Positions 8,075 to 17,826 of a stretch of DNA of 64,000 nucleotides are shown piece after piece (the stretch's first letter is position 1; every line of letters starts with the position of its first letter). A program made the translations under genes and the position numbers. The notes beneath the pieces were generated by a model that did not search any database, was not told where the DNA came from, and worked only from the letters and a program-made list of their open reading frames with translations. Source of the DNA: Rubrobacter calidifluminis (GTDB taxonomy: Bacteria; Actinomycetota; Rubrobacteria; Rubrobacterales; Rubrobacteraceae); assembly GCF_028617075.1 (NCBI RefSeq), contig NZ_JAQKGV010000001.1, positions 248,001 to 312,000 on the forward strand. Reading direction: 5' to 3'.

Positions 8075-8145
8075 TCCACATCCGCCCCTGCGTCTGGCAG
8101 GTGCGACGGTCGCCTCACCCGGTCGATGTGGTGCTCAGGATTGGT

Positions 8146-9288
8146 TTAGAGCCGCTCGATGACGGTCGCGGTGGACATGCCGTGCCCGATGCACATCACC
8201 TGCAGACCGAGCTGCCCGTCGGTGGCCTCGAGCCCGTAGAGCAGCTTCGCCAGGAGCCCGCCGCCGGTCGCGCCGAGCGGGTGGCCGTGGGCGATCGCGC
8301 CGCCCCACGGGTTGACCTTCTCCATGTCCGGCTCGAGCTCGGCGGCCCAGGCGAGTACCACGGTGGCGAAGGCCTCGTTTATCTCGATCCAGTCGAGGTC
8401 TAGGATCGAGATACCGGCCTTCTTGAGCGCGAGCCGCGTCGCCGGGATGACCCCGGTGAGTTGCATGGTGGGATCGCTCCCGACCGCGACCCGCGCCAGG
8501 AAGCGCGCCCGGGGCTTGAGCTCCGCCGCCTCAGCGGTCTCGCGGGCGGCGACGAGCACGGCGGAGGCTCCGTCGGAGATCTGGGAGGAGTTCCCCGCCG
8601 TGACGATCCCGTCCTCGCGGAAGACCGGCGCAAGCTGCGCCATCTTCTGCGGGTCCACGCTGTGGCGGACGCCCTCGTCGGCGGTGAGCTCGACCTCGTT
8701 CCCCTCCGCATCGAGGCCTCTGGTGGGCAGGATCTCGGGATGCTCGCCCCTCGCTGCGGCCCGCCGGTGGCTCTCGGCGGACAAAGAGTCGGCGTCGTTG
8801 CGGGTTATGCCCCACGCCTCCGCGATCCTCTCTGCGCTCTCGCCCTGGTGGACGAGTTCCTTCCTGGACAGAAGTTCCGGGTCGAGCTTCTCGAAGCCGC
8901 CGCCGATGTCGCTGAACATCGGGACGCGGGTCATGCTCTCGACGCCGCAGGCGACGACGAAGCGGGCGTCACCGGCGGCGATGGCCTGGGCGGCGAAGTG
9001 GACGGCCTGCTGGCTCGAGCCGCACATGCGGTTGAGGGTCACGGCGGGTACCTCGTCCGGAAGTCCGGCGAGCATCACCGCGAGACGGCCCACGTTCGCT
9101 CCCTGCTCGCCGGCCTGGGTGACGCAGCCGCAGATCACGTCGTCGATCTCCTCCGGCGCGAGCCCGGAGCGCCTGACGAGGCCTCTCAGGGCGTGGGCCA
9201 GGAGCGAGGTGGGCCTCGTCTCCCGTAAGGTCCCGTCGCGCCTTCCGAACGGGGTGCGTACCGCCTCGACTATCACCGGCTCTGGCAT
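8146..9288 (-). CDS. Acetyl-CoA acetyltransferase (thiolase family)
   Basis: This 380-residue thiolase contains the acyl-accepting cysteine in [29 protein letters not shown] and the second active-site cysteine in MCIGHGMS. It joins or cleaves 3-ketoacyl-CoA and acetyl-CoA. ATG 9288 is preferred to ATG 9294 because GGAGGG (9295-9300 on this strand) is six bases away. It overlaps the stop of the upstream hydrolase region and is read in one run with the hydrolase and acyl-CoA ligase. It may degrade or make acetoacetyl-CoA together with the ketone-body genes at 17-21 kb. Confidence 0.95.
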   Translation of the reverse strand: MPEPVIVEAVRTPFGRRDGTLRETRPTSLLAHALRGLVRRSGLAPEEIDDVICGCVTQAGEQGANVGRLAVMLAGLPDEVPAVTLNRMCGSSQQAVHFAAQAIAAGDARFVVACGVESMTRVPMFSDIGGGFEKLDPELLSRKELVHQGESAERIAEAWGITRNDADSLSAESHRRAAARGEHPEILPTRGLDAEGNEVELTADEGVRHSVDPQKMAQLAPVFREDGIVTAGNSSQISDGASAVLVAARETAEAAELKPRARFLARVAVGSDPTMQLTGVIPATRLALKKAGISILDLDWIEINEAFATVVLAWAAELEPDMEKVNPWGGAIAHGHPLGATGGGLLAKLLYGLEATDGQLGLQVMCIGHGMSTATVIERL

Positions 9289-9290
9289 TC

Positions 9291-11042
9291 TCATCCCTCC
9301 ACCGTGGTGAGCGTAAGGCTGCTCGGGTGATCGGGGTCGTGGAAGATCCTCTGGTGGGCCACCTCGGTGCGCGAGGAGCGGGCGCCGCTCTCGCCGGTGT
9401 TCAGGTTGCGGTCCCAGCGCGGGAAGCTGCTGGAGGTCACCTCGAGCCGGATCCTGTGCCCGGCCCGGAAGGTGTTGCCGGTCGCCCAGAGGTCTATCCT
9501 GTACTCGTAGACCTCGCCGGGTTTTATGGGCGAGGGGGCGGTGGGGGAGATCACACCCGGCTCCGGGTAGCTCTCGCGGGCGCTCGCCCGGATGATGCCG
9601 TCGGCTATCCCGATCGCACGCCCGTCGGGGTGCACGTCCACCAGCCGGGCGACGAAGTCGGTGTCCGGGGCCGAGGAGGCGGCGAAGAGCCTCACCCAGA
9701 CCGGCCCGAGCACGGTGTAATCGTGCTCCAGCGGCCGGCTCGTGTAGCACAGGACGTCCGGGCGCTCCTCGTTGGGGGACTGGTCGCGGGCCCCGGCCCG
9801 GTAGATCTGGGGCATGAGTATGCTCCCGCCGAGGGTGGGGACCGGGTCTTTGGGGTCGTAGTCGTAGGCGTCGGGCTCCCCGGAGGGCGCCTCCCGGGTG
9901 AGCGAGCCGCCGCCCGAGAGGTGCCAGACCTCCTCACGCGCCCCTGGCGGGGGCCACTCCTCGTAGCCGCGCCAGCGGTTCTCGCCCATCACGAAGACCT
10001 CGACCGGCGGGCGGTCGGCGAGAGCTTCTTCCCTGCCTTTCAGCGTCGCGTCGAAGAAGCGCAGGTGGTAGTCGGCGAGGTCCCCCCGGTAGTTGAGAAG
10101 GATACCCGAGCTCCCGATGCCGAAGTCCAGCTCCCCGAGTGTGCTCCCGAAGTTGCCGTGCGTCCAGGGACCGACGAGCAGGCGCGGCGGCGCCGTGCCG
10201 CGCCGCTCCGCCACCTCCTTCATCGCCGCGTACTGGCGCAGAGTCTCGCCGAGGAAGATGTCGTACCAGCCGCCGATGTGCAGCGTGACCGCCGAGACGT
10301 TACCGTACCTGCCGTCGATGTTCAGCTGCTCCCACCACCCGTCGTCCACGCCACGCTCGAAGCCCTCCCGGACGAACGGGGTGAGGCCGTCCGGGTCCGG
10401 CAGCTTCGTGAGCGGCAGCACGTCGTATCCGCCGCCGGCCTGGAGGGTGTCTATCGCGGCGACGAGCTCCGGGAGCTTACGCCCGAGCTGCTGCGGGTCG
10501 TCGCGGTAGCGCCGGAAGAGGATGTCCGGGGCTATGGTCGTGACGGCCCAGGAGTAGATGGTCCCGAGCTCGTAGGCCCCGCCGCGCATCTGGGCGCCGT
10601 TGAGGTGGTTCCCCCAGGTGATACCGGGGACCATGCTCAGGAGGGAGGGCGGCTTCGTCACCGCGGCCTGCCACTGGGTCTTGCCGTAGTAGGAGAGCCC
10701 GAACATCCCGACCCGGCCGTCTGCGCCCGGGAGCCGCGCGGCCCACTCGACGGTGTCGTGGCCGTCCTCGTACTCGCTGGCGAAAGGCTCGAATTCCCCG
10801 CCGGAGGCGAAGCGCCCCCGCACGTCCTGCACGACGACGATGTAGCCGCTCCCGTCGGCGCGTACCGGGTCGAGGAAGGTGGTGTAGGAGGGGATGTCCT
10901 TCCCGTAGGGCAGACGGGTCAGGAGGACCGGGTAGGGCCCGCCTTCGGCCGGACGGTAGACGTTTGAGAAGAGCGTCGTCCCGTCGCGCATCGTGGCCGG
11001 GACGTTCTTCTGAACGACGACTTCCCGGGTCTGCGGTGGCAT
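9291..11042 (-). CDS. CocE/NonD family hydrolase (X-Pro dipeptidyl-peptidase S15 fold)
   Basis: This 583-residue alpha/beta hydrolase resembles cocaine esterase and acyl-peptidase relatives. The nucleophile motif [10 protein letters not shown] (G-x-S-Y-x-G) sits at about residue 120, and the likely catalytic His is in GPWTHGNFG. The C-terminal half is the jelly-roll domain typical of the family ([10 protein letters not shown]...[15 protein letters not shown]). Members hydrolyse esters or amides; the natural substrate is not predictable. The ATG at 11042 has AAGGAGGGG five bases upstream. No signal peptide is visible, so it is probably cytoplasmic. Confidence 0.92.
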   Translation of the reverse strand: MPPQTREVVVQKNVPATMRDGTTLFSNVYRPAEGGPYPVLLTRLPYGKDIPSYTTFLDPVRADGSGYIVVVQDVRGRFASGGEFEPFASEYEDGHDTVEWAARLPGADGRVGMFGLSYYGKTQWQAAVTKPPSLLSMVPGITWGNHLNGAQMRGGAYELGTIYSWAVTTIAPDILFRRYRDDPQQLGRKLPELVAAIDTLQAGGGYDVLPLTKLPDPDGLTPFVREGFERGVDDGWWEQLNIDGRYGNVSAVTLHIGGWYDIFLGETLRQYAAMKEVAERRGTAPPRLLVGPWTHGNFGSTLGELDFGIGSSGILLNYRGDLADYHLRFFDATLKGREEALADRPPVEVFVMGENRWRGYEEWPPPGAREEVWHLSGGGSLTREAPSGEPDAYDYDPKDPVPTLGGSILMPQIYRAGARDQSPNEERPDVLCYTSRPLEHDYTVLGPVWVRLFAASSAPDTDFVARLVDVHPDGRAIGIADGIIRASARESYPEPGVISPTAPSPIKPGEVYEYRIDLWATGNTFRAGHRIRLEVTSSSFPRWDRNLNTGESGARSSRTEVAHQRIFHDPDHPSSLTLTTVEG

Positions 11043-11116
11043 GGATCCCCTCCTTCTCAAGGAGCGCGCGGCTCCGTTCTTCCTCGGGGATATCTTACGC
11101 CCGGATGGAGCGTTTT

Positions 11117-12742
11117 CTACTGGCTCTTCGCCACCGAGTAGTCCTTGAACTGCTCGCGCAGCGCCATCTTCAGGAACTTGCCGGTCGCCGTGTGCGGTAT
11201 CGCCTCGACGAACTCCACCGCGTCCGGGAGCTGCCACTTCGGGAAATGCGGTGCGATGTGGGAGATTATCTCCTCCGCGGTCGCGCTCCGGCCCTCCTTG
11301 AGGACGACCACCGCGAGCGGGCGCTCCTGCCACTTCGGGTCCGGGATGGCGATCACGGCGGCCTCCGCGACGGCGTCGTGCGACATGATCGCGTTCTCGA
11401 GCGCCACCGAGCTGATCCACTCGCCACCGCTCTTTATCAGGTCTTTGGAGCGGTCCTGGATCTCGATGTAGCCGTTCTCGTCTATGGTGACGATGTCGCC
11501 GGTGCGGAACCAGCCATCCTCGGTGAACTTGTCTTTCCCCTCTTCGGTGTTGAAGTAGCTGCTCGCGACCCACGGCCCCCTGACCTCGAGCTCGCCCATG
11601 GTCTTCCCGTCCCAGGGGACGAGGTCCACCGCCCCACGCGCCCGGAACTCGATGAACGCCGCCGGAGGGCCCTGCTTCGCCCTGATCCGGTACTTCTCGT
11701 CCTCGGACAGGTCGTCCATCCAGCTGCGCAGGTTGCACACCGAGCCGACCGGGTCCATCTCGGTCATCCCCCAGGCGTGCACGACGTTGAGGCCGTGACG
11801 CTCCTGATAAGCCCGGATCATGCCCTCCGGCGCCGCCGAGCCGCCGATGACGATGGCGCGCATCGCCGAGAGGTCGTGGGCCCCGGGGCTCGCGTCCAGC
11901 TCGCGCAGGACCCCGAGGAAGACCGTGGGCACCCCGGCGGTGATCGTCACCCGCTCCTGCTCGAAATCCTCCAGCAGGCTCTTCGGGTCGAGGTGCGGCC
12001 CCGGCAGGACCTGCTTGGCCCCGACGAGCGTCGAGACGAACGGGATGCCCCAGGCGTTGACGTGGAACATCGGGACGACCGGGAGCACCGAGTCGCGCTC
12101 GGCTATCCCGAGCATGTCGCTCATCCCGAGCGAGATGGAGTGCAGGCAGATGGAGCGGTGCGAGTAGAGCACCCCCTTGGGCCTCCCGGTGGTCCCCGAG
12201 GTGTAGCACATCGCCGCCGCATCCCACTCGTCCGGCTCGGGGTAGGAGAAGGCACCCTCGTCGGCCTCCTCGACGAGCCGCTCGTAGTCGAGCATGCCCT
12301 CCGGAGCCCCGCCGCCGTGGGTGAAGACGATCGTGTGGTCCAGCTCGACCCGGTCCCTGAAGCCGTCGAGGAGGTCCAGTAGCGTCTCGTCGACCATGAG
12401 CACCCGGTCTTCCGCGTGCTTGATTATGTAGGCGATGTCGTCCGCCGAGAGGCGCGGGTTTATCGTGTGCAGGACACCCTCCGCGCACGGGATGCCGAAG
12501 TAGGCCTCCAGGTGCTGGTAGGTGTTCCACCCGAGCGTCGCCACCCGGTCACCGGGACGCACCCCGAGCGCTCTGAGCGCCACGGAGAGCTTCTTCGTCC
12601 GCCGGACGAAATCCCGGTAGGTGTAGCGGTGGAAGCTTTTGTCCGGACACCGGGTGACTATTTCCTTCGGGCCGTAGAGGGCTTCGGCCCGCCGGAGCAT
12701 GGCCGGGAGCGTGAGCTGGTACTCCATCGTGAGGCCTCTCAC
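11117..12742 (-). CDS. Long-chain fatty-acid--CoA ligase (AMP-binding)
   Basis: This 541-residue acyl-adenylate-forming enzyme has the ATP motif CYTSGTTGRPKGV at about residues 185-197, the GMTEMDP adenine loop, GWFRTGDIVTIDENGY and the C-terminal lysine region ATGKFLKMALRE. It activates a carboxylic acid to its CoA thioester. GTG 12742 is chosen because AGGAGG lies eight bases upstream; ATG 12727 is a weaker alternative. A promoter with TTGTCC and TAACAT, identical in hexamers to one in front of another acyl-CoA ligase gene, lies at 12819-12847. Confidence 0.94.
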   Translation of the reverse strand: MRGLTMEYQLTLPAMLRRAEALYGPKEIVTRCPDKSFHRYTYRDFVRRTKKLSVALRALGVRPGDRVATLGWNTYQHLEAYFGIPCAEGVLHTINPRLSADDIAYIIKHAEDRVLMVDETLLDLLDGFRDRVELDHTIVFTHGGGAPEGMLDYERLVEEADEGAFSYPEPDEWDAAAMCYTSGTTGRPKGVLYSHRSICLHSISLGMSDMLGIAERDSVLPVVPMFHVNAWGIPFVSTLVGAKQVLPGPHLDPKSLLEDFEQERVTITAGVPTVFLGVLRELDASPGAHDLSAMRAIVIGGSAAPEGMIRAYQERHGLNVVHAWGMTEMDPVGSVCNLRSWMDDLSEDEKYRIRAKQGPPAAFIEFRARGAVDLVPWDGKTMGELEVRGPWVASSYFNTEEGKDKFTEDGWFRTGDIVTIDENGYIEIQDRSKDLIKSGGEWISSVALENAIMSHDAVAEAAVIAIPDPKWQERPLAVVVLKEGRSATAEEIISHIAPHFPKWQLPDAVEFVEAIPHTATGKFLKMALREQFKDYSVAKSQ

Positions 12743-12818
12743 CGCATCTTCCTCCTGATCCTTGCGTGCCGGTCCCGCCGTGGGACGGCCCCTTTCCCTC
12801 ACAAAACGGTCGTGTTCG

Positions 12819-12847
12819 ATGTTAACATTCACCATGATCCGGGACAA
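12819..12847 (-). promoter_or_regulatory. Putative sigma-A promoter TTGTCC-N17-TAACAT
   Basis: On the minus strand, TTGTCC (12847-12842) and TAACAT (12824-12819) are 17 bases apart, upstream of the acyl-CoA ligase. TAACAT is half of a 10-base palindrome (ATGTTAACAT, 12819-12828). The same hexamers and spacing occur at 24461-24489. Confidence 0.55.
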
Positions 12848-12907
12848 CGTATGGGATGCTCGAAGCCCGTGCTGCCCGGGTGAGATCTGCCACGGAGAGG
12901 AAGGGCG

Positions 12908-13024
12908 ATGGAGTCGGAGCTCGTACAGTTCATTGTGCTTCTGGTGTTGTTCGCGGTGATCCTCGTCGGGGCCTACTGGTTCGTGTACCTCCCCGGAGGG
13001 AACAACCACCGGCGCGGTAGTTAG
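12908..13024 (+). CDS. 38-residue single-pass membrane peptide
   Basis: ATG 12908 follows GAGAGGAAGG and opens a 38-codon frame. The product has an acidic N-terminus (MESELVQ), about 17 hydrophobic residues forming one membrane helix (residues 8-27), and a short polar, basic tail ending HRRGS. It stops eight bases before the Rrf2 regulator gene, so the two are probably cotranscribed. No family is recognised. The ribosome-binding site, the hydrophobic pattern and the tight spacing make it credible despite its size. Confidence 0.6.
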   Translation: MESELVQFIVLLVLFAVILVGAYWFVYLPGGNNHRRGS

Positions 13025-13032
13025 GGGGGAGG

Positions 13033-13497
13033 GTGCAGGTCTCGGCGAAGACGGACTACGCGCTGCGGGCCGCCGTCGAGCTGGCGCGGGCCGCGATGTC
13101 CTCCGAGGGCCCGGTCAAGGGCGAGCGGCTCGCGGAGGAACAGGACATCCCGCGCAAGTTTCTGGAAAATATCCTGCTCGACCTCAAGCGCGCCGGGATA
13201 GTGAGAACCCAGCGCGGAGCCTCCGGGGGCTACTGGCTCGCCGTGCCACCCGAAGAGGTGCGGCTTGCCGACGTGATCCGGGCGGTCGAGGGGCCTCTGG
13301 CCAACGTGCGGGGTGAGTGGCCGGAGGAGGTCGAGTACGGCGGGGCAGCCCGGCCGTTGCAGCGGGTCTGGATCGCGGTGCGCGCCAACCTGCGCGCCGT
13401 GCTCGAGAAGGTGACGCTCGCGGACGTGGTAAGAGGGGAGCTGCCCGAGCACGTCGTCAGTCTTACCGAGGACCCGGAGGCCTGGGTCCACCACTGA
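13033..13497 (+). CDS. Rrf2-family transcriptional regulator, CymR-like
   Basis: This 154-residue Rrf2 protein opens with VSAKTDYALRAAVELA and has the winged-helix stretch IPRKFLENILLDLKRAGIVRTQRGASGGYWLA at about residues 43-75. It has no cysteine, so it cannot hold the Fe-S cluster of IscR or NsrR; this favours a CymR-type regulator of sulfur metabolism, though partners are not shown. Its convergent neighbours make PAPS (sat, cysC), which supports that role. The start is GTG 13033, with a G-rich ribosome-binding site directly upstream. Confidence 0.88.
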   Translation: MQVSAKTDYALRAAVELARAAMSSEGPVKGERLAEEQDIPRKFLENILLDLKRAGIVRTQRGASGGYWLAVPPEEVRLADVIRAVEGPLANVRGEWPEEVEYGGAARPLQRVWIAVRANLRAVLEKVTLADVVRGELPEHVVSLTEDPEAWVHH

Positions 13498-13503
13498 GCC
13501 CCC

Positions 13504-14085
13504 TTACCTGAGGCTGTCCTCCTCGATCTCCGCCGGGGTCTTCAGATAACCCAGGAACTCCAGCTTCTCGATGACCTTCCGCGCGCTCTCCTGCGGGCTC
13601 TCCTGGTCGGTCCTGAGGTGCAGCTCCGGGGCGGCCGGCGGCTCGTAGGGGTCCGAAACGCCGGTGAACTGCTCGATCTCGCCGTTGAAAGCCTTCTTGT
13701 AGAGGCCCTTGACGTCGCGTTCGGCGCAGACCTCCAGCGGAGCATCCACGAAGACCTCGACGAAGTCGATGATCCTGCGCCGCACCTGGTCGCGCGCCTC
13801 CTTGTACGGCGAGATGGCGCTCACGATCACCGCCACCCCGTTGCGCGTCAGCAGGTTCGCCACGAACCCGATCCTGAGCACGTTCACGTTGCGGTCCTCG
13901 CGGCTGAAGCCGAGCCCTTTGGAGAGGTTGGTCCGGACGATGTCGCCGTCCAGAACCTCGACTTTGCGTCCCCTCTCCCTGAGCTCGCGCTCGACTATCT
14001 CGGAGATGGTGGTCTTCCCGGCCCCCGAGAGCCCGGTGAACCAGAGCGTGAACCCGCGCTCCTCGCCCGGCAGGTACCTGTACAT
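13504..14085 (-). CDS. cysC: Adenylylsulfate kinase (APS kinase)
   Basis: This 193-residue enzyme phosphorylates APS to PAPS. The P-loop [11 protein letters not shown] is at about residues 18-28, and [20 protein letters not shown] and [20 protein letters not shown] are the signature APS-binding and lid segments. Its length is normal. It lies nine bases after ATP sulfurylase, and together they make PAPS. No PAPS reductase or sulfite reductase is nearby, while a sulfotransferase precedes sat, so the PAPS may be used for sulfation. Confidence 0.97.
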   Translation of the reverse strand: MYRYLPGEERGFTLWFTGLSGAGKTTISEIVERELRERGRKVEVLDGDIVRTNLSKGLGFSREDRNVNVLRIGFVANLLTRNGVAVIVSAISPYKEARDQVRRRIIDFVEVFVDAPLEVCAERDVKGLYKKAFNGEIEQFTGVSDPYEPPAAPELHLRTDQESPQESARKVIEKLEFLGYLKTPAEIEEDSLR

Positions 14086-14094
14086 GTTCCCTCC

Positions 14095-15276
14095 TCAGCT
14101 CTCTCTGCGTTCTCTCATGCCTTCTATCAGAACCTCGACGACCTCGGGTCTGGAGAACTCCGGCGGCGGGTACTCCCCGCGCCCGAGCATCTCGCGCACC
14201 CTGGTGCCGGAGAAGAAGACGTGTGATTCGGCGTCGTGCGGGCAGGTCTTGGTGGTGGCCATCCCGCCGCAGTTGAGGCAGAAGAAGGCGTGCTCGAAGA
14301 AGAGCGGCGTGATCCCGAGCTCGTCCTCCTCGAATTCGTCGAAGATGGCCTGCGCGTCGTAGGTGCCGTAGTAGCTTCCGACCCCGGCGTGGTCGCGCCC
14401 GACGATGAAGTGGGTGCAGCCGTAGTTCTTGCGGCAGATGGCATGGAAGATGGCCTCCCTCGGGCCGGCGTAGCGCATCGCCGCCGGGAAGACCGCGAGC
14501 ACCGTGCGGTCTTTGGGGTAGTAGCGCTCGAGCAGCACCTCGTAGGAGCGCATCCGCACGTCCGCCGGGATGTCGTCCGACTTGGTCTCGCCCACCAGCG
14601 GGTTCAGGAGCAACCCGTCGACGGTCTCGAGTGCGCTCTTCTGGATGTACTCGTGCGCCCGGTGGACGGGGTTTCTGGTCTGGAAACCGACGATGCGCCG
14701 CCAGCCTTTCTCGCGGAAGATCTCCCTGAGCTCCGCGGGTTCGTGGTAGTAACCGGGGAAAGGCCGCGGCGTGGGCTCTTCGACGAGCAGCGTGACCTGA
14801 CCCCCCACCAGCAGCTCCCCCTGCCGGAAGAGGCTGGCCACTCCGGGGTGCTTCTCTTCGGTGGTCTTGTAGACCTCTTTCGCCTCCCGCTCCCTGTCGT
14901 AGGGGTATACCTCCTCGACCGCCATAGTGGCCACGACGTGGCCGTCCTGGGCGGTGAGGGCGATCTCCCCGCCCTCGCGCACGCCTTCGAGCTCCTCACG
15001 GTCCGCCGCGAGCGTCACCGGCATGCTCCACGCGAGCCCACCGGCGAGGCGCATGCCCTCGACGACGCTCTCGTAGTCCTCGCGGTTCATGAAGCCCTCG
15101 AGGGGCGAGAAGACGCCCGTCGAGATCATCTCCAGGTCGGAGAGCGCTCTCGGCCCGAGCCTGAGGCGGGGCAGCCGTCGCGCCTCCTCCAGCCGCTCCT
15201 CCCGCTCGTCCTCTGTCGCCCGTCGGTCGACGAGCATCCCGCCGTGTGGCGCGATGGGATCCTTTTCGGTCAGCAA
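14095..15276 (-). CDS. sat: Sulfate adenylyltransferase (ATP sulfurylase)
   Basis: This 393-residue homo-oligomeric type ATP sulfurylase forms APS from sulfate and ATP. The active-site motif [11 protein letters not shown] (with the HxxH) and the GRDHAGVG loop are intact. A C-terminal Cys cluster (C-x2-C...C) precedes the family ending SGTRVREML. The start is TTG 15276, with GGAGGAAG upstream. It is transcribed leftward, 66 bases after the sulfotransferase gene and directly before cysC. Confidence 0.97.
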   Translation of the reverse strand: MLTEKDPIAPHGGMLVDRRATEDEREERLEEARRLPRLRLGPRALSDLEMISTGVFSPLEGFMNREDYESVVEGMRLAGGLAWSMPVTLAADREELEGVREGGEIALTAQDGHVVATMAVEEVYPYDREREAKEVYKTTEEKHPGVASLFRQGELLVGGQVTLLVEEPTPRPFPGYYHEPAELREIFREKGWRRIVGFQTRNPVHRAHEYIQKSALETVDGLLLNPLVGETKSDDIPADVRMRSYEVLLERYYPKDRTVLAVFPAAMRYAGPREAIFHAICRKNYGCTHFIVGRDHAGVGSYYGTYDAQAIFDEFEEDELGITPLFFEHAFFCLNCGGMATTKTCPHDAESHVFFSGTRVREMLGRGEYPPPEFSRPEVVEVLIEGMRERRES

Positions 15277-15342
15277 ACTATTCTTCCTCCATCGGAAATC
15301 GATGCATGAGAGGTCAAACTTACCATGTATCCGCGGCCGGTT

Positions 15343-16068
15343 CTACGCCGCGCTCCTTATGACGTTTGCGGCGAGCTGGTAGTAATAGGGCAGGCAGTGC
15401 TCGTAGACCTCCTGCAGACCGGCGGATAGCTCCGGGTCGCGGCGTTCTACGGGCTCTATCCCGGTGCTTTTCTGCGCCCGCTCGTGCCACTCCTCCCACC
15501 GCTCCCACTCCGGGACTTCCGCGGGCCGCCACGAGAGGGCGCCGGGGTCGAAGGGGACGCCTACCCGCTCGCAGTAGGCGGCGAGGATCCCCTCCGGATC
15601 CTCGCTGAAGCTCATCGCGTCGACGACGACGGGGCTCTGTCCGGTGCGCTCGACGAGCCTGAAGAGCCGGTAGGCCTGCTCGTAGCCGGTCTCCTCCAGC
15701 GTGAAGTCCGGCCACATCTTCCTCAGCGAGGAGATCACGTACTTCGGCTCCCGCACTATGAAGGTGTTGACGAAACGCGAGACGAACTCCTCGTCCATGA
15801 ACCCCCGTAAGTGGTAGGCCATGTCCTTCACGAAGACCCGCCTCTCGCGCGGGCGCAGGATCTCCTCCAGCACCCTCCCGTAGTTGTACTCGGGCCTGGG
15901 GGGCTCGTCTTTGTAGCGGTCGCTGCGACGCTCCTCGCTGTAGTAGTAGGAGGCGGAGAAGGGTTCGTGGAAGACCTCGAAGTCCTCCCTCTCCACGAAG
16001 ACCCTCTCGAAGGCGGTGGATATGGACCTCGGCACCGCCCACAGCGCTATCGGTTTTTGATCTTCCAT
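15343..16068 (-). CDS. Sulfotransferase family protein
   Basis: This 241-residue protein has an N-terminal PAPS phosphosulfate-loop motif, WAVPRSISTAFERV (canonical PRSGST), and a downstream 3'-phosphate-binding style segment, FIVREPKYVISSLRKMW. Both support a PAPS-dependent sulfotransferase. ATG 16068 is preceded by AGGAGG with six-base spacing; an upstream extension to 16245 runs into the divergent promoter region and is rejected. Its place upstream of sat-cysC suggests a dedicated unit that makes PAPS and transfers sulfate to an unknown acceptor (lipid, sugar or small molecule). Confidence 0.8.
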   Translation of the reverse strand: MEDQKPIALWAVPRSISTAFERVFVEREDFEVFHEPFSASYYYSEERRSDRYKDEPPRPEYNYGRVLEEILRPRERRVFVKDMAYHLRGFMDEEFVSRFVNTFIVREPKYVISSLRKMWPDFTLEETGYEQAYRLFRLVERTGQSPVVVDAMSFSEDPEGILAAYCERVGVPFDPGALSWRPAEVPEWERWEEWHERAQKSTGIEPVERRDPELSAGLQEVYEHCLPYYYQLAANVIRSAA

Positions 16069-16219
16069 TCGTAACCTCCTGACTCTCTCGCTATATATTC
16101 CCATCCCTCCCGCCGGATGTCGGCCACCCGGCCCCTTGACGCCCGTCCCGGAACCACTTAAGATTTTTCCACTTTGTAAGTTAAAAAAGTAATACAGGCA
16201 GAGAAAGGAGAGATATTTC
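16069..16219. promoter_or_regulatory. Divergent intergenic region between sulfotransferase and TSUP exporter
   Basis: This 151-base gap contains an unusually AT-rich stretch at about 16155-16195, unlike its high-GC surroundings. It must hold both divergent promoters; TTAAGA-N17-TTAAAA on the plus strand is one weak candidate for the exporter. An ACTT-TGT-AAGT repeat within it could be part of a regulator site, but it is short. Confidence 0.35.
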
Positions 16220-17101
16220 GTGAGGAGGCTGCTGCTGCTCGGCATAGCGGGTTTGTTCGCGCAGCTCGTGGACGGGTCGTTGGGGATGTCCTACGGGGTC
16301 TCTTCGACGACCTTGCTGCTCGCCTTCGGGGTGGCGCCGGCTCTGGCTTCAGCGAGCGTACACATCTCGGAGGTGGCGACGACGTTCGCCTCGGGGGTCT
16401 CGCACACGCGTTTCGGCAACGTGGACTGGTCGAAGGTGATCTGGATGGCCTTACCCGGGGCGGTCGGGGCGTTTCTCGGGGCCGTTGCGATCAGCTACAT
16501 CGCGGTTGAGGTGGCCGAGCCCGTGGTGGCGGTCTTCCTTTTCCTGCTCGGGGTCTACATTCTGGCGCGCTTCGGTTTCAGGAGGAAGGACCGGGTGGTC
16601 GAGGTGAGGCCCATAGCGAGGAGGTTTCTGGTTCCGCTCGGGTTCGTCGCCGGGTTTCTGGATGCGGCCGGGGGTGGGGGATGGGGTCCTATCGGCTCCT
16701 CGACGCTGCTCTCCTCGGGTCGGATGGAGCCGCGCAAGGTCGTCGGGACGGTCGACACGAGCGAGTTCATCGTGACGGTAGCCGGCGCCTTCGGGTTTTT
16801 GCTCTCGCTGAGCCTCTCCGAGATCCCCTGGCAGGTGGTCGGGGCGCTGCTCGTCGGTGGGATCGTGGCGGCCCCGATCGCGGCGTGGCTGGTGCGGCTT
16901 TTGCCGGCGCGGGTGATGGGGGTTCTGGTCGCCGGGATCATACTGGTCACCAACGCCCAGACGTTCCTCGATGCGGTCGGGCTCGGAAGCCTGGTATCGA
17001 ACGTCATCTACGCCGCGATCGTCGTCGTGTGCCTCGCGGCGATAGGCTTCGCCATCTGGACGCTGCGGGAGCAGAAGAAGGCAGAGGGCGAGCCGGCCTG
17101 A
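16220..17101 (+). CDS. TauE/SafE (TSUP) family sulfite or sulfonate transporter
   Basis: This 293-residue membrane protein has about eight predicted helices. The N-terminal half has the family pattern AQLVDGSLGMSYGV, and the second half has the DAAGGGGWGP repeat, matching TSUP permeases that move sulfite, organosulfonates or related anions. GTG 16220 follows AAGGAGA. It is divergent from the sulfotransferase-sat-cysC operon, which supports a role in moving a sulfur anion. A strong terminator follows. Confidence 0.92.
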   Translation: MRRLLLLGIAGLFAQLVDGSLGMSYGVSSTTLLLAFGVAPALASASVHISEVATTFASGVSHTRFGNVDWSKVIWMALPGAVGAFLGAVAISYIAVEVAEPVVAVFLFLLGVYILARFGFRRKDRVVEVRPIARRFLVPLGFVAGFLDAAGGGGWGPIGSSTLLSSGRMEPRKVVGTVDTSEFIVTVAGAFGFLLSLSLSEIPWQVVGALLVGGIVAAPIAAWLVRLLPARVMGVLVAGIILVTNAQTFLDAVGLGSLVSNVIYAAIVVVCLAAIGFAIWTLREQKKAEGEPA

Positions 17102-17120
17102 GGGCGGGAGATCACCGTCC

Positions 17121-17149
17121 GGGGCCGCGTCGAGCGGCCCCTTTCTTTT
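17121..17149 (+). terminator. Rho-independent terminator after TSUP gene
   Basis: GGGGCCGC (17121-17128), five-base loop, GCGGCCCC (17134-17141), then TTTCTTTT. The eight-pair stem is perfect and lies 20 bases after the exporter's stop. Confidence 0.9.
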
Positions 17150-17217
17150 GCTTTTTGACGGCGCTCTGTGCCCTGGTGTAACTTTGAGCCAGAAGTCTCC
17201 GGCGGAAAGGGGATGCT

Positions 17218-17826
17218 TTGGCGCACGGCAGGGTGGAGTTCTACTACGACCTCGTGAGCCCGTACTCCTACCTGGCGTACGGTCGGGTGGGGCGCATCTG
17301 CGAGAAACACGGGGCGGATCTCGTCTTGAAGCCGGTGCTGCTCGGGGCTCTGCACAAGGCCGCCGGGATAAAGGCCCCGGTGGAGAGCCCGATGAAGGCC
17401 CGCTACCAGGAGCGGGACATCCGGCGCTGGGCCCGCCGCTACGGGCTGCCGCTGCGGTTCCCGGACCCCTTCCCGTTCCGCACGCTCAAGACGATGCGCG
17501 CGGCGGTCTACTGCGAGAGCCTCGGGAAACTTCCGGATTTCACCCGCGAGGCGTTCACGCTCTACTGGGAGGAGGGTGGGGCCCCCAAAGGGTTCGAGGA
17601 GGCCTGCGAGGACGGCCCGCTCGCGGAGGTGGCGCGCAGGATCGGGGTAGAGCCGGAGGAGCTTCTCGCCGGGGCCTCCGCGCAGGAGGCGAAGGACGCC
17701 CTCCGGGCGGCGACCGAAAAGGCGCTCGGGCGCGGGGTCTTCGCCGCCCCGACCTTCTTCGTCGGGGACGAGATGTTCTGGGGCAACGACCGGCTGGATT
17801 TCGTCGAGGAGGCGCTGGATGGCTGA
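17218..17826 (+). CDS. 2-hydroxychromene-2-carboxylate isomerase / DsbA-like protein
   Basis: This 202-residue thioredoxin-fold protein of the NahD/kappa-GST group carries EFYYDLVSPYSYLAYG at the N-terminus and GVFAAPTFFVGDEMFWGNDRL near the C-terminus. The CxxC of true DsbA is replaced by SPYS, as in the isomerases and GST-kappa. It may act on aromatic or glutathione-like thiol adducts. The start is TTG 17218 behind GGAAAGGGG. It overlaps the start of the dehydrogenase gene by eight bases. Confidence 0.88.
   Translation: MAHGRVEFYYDLVSPYSYLAYGRVGRICEKHGADLVLKPVLLGALHKAAGIKAPVESPMKARYQERDIRRWARRYGLPLRFPDPFPFRTLKTMRAAVYCESLGKLPDFTREAFTLYWEEGGAPKGFEEACEDGPLAEVARRIGVEPEELLAGASAQEAKDALRAATEKALGRGVFAAPTFFVGDEMFWGNDRLDFVEEALDG

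Noticed and set aside
9327-10967. 546-codon plus-strand frame over the CocE hydrolase
   Set aside because: It lies opposite a gene with intact catalytic motifs, and its product has no recognisable domain.
15308-16185. Shared GTAAGTT heptamer in the sat leader and the TSUP/sulfotransferase gap as an Rrf2 site
   Set aside because: Seven bases shared without symmetry and not found upstream of rrf2 itself; could be chance in AT-rich patches.
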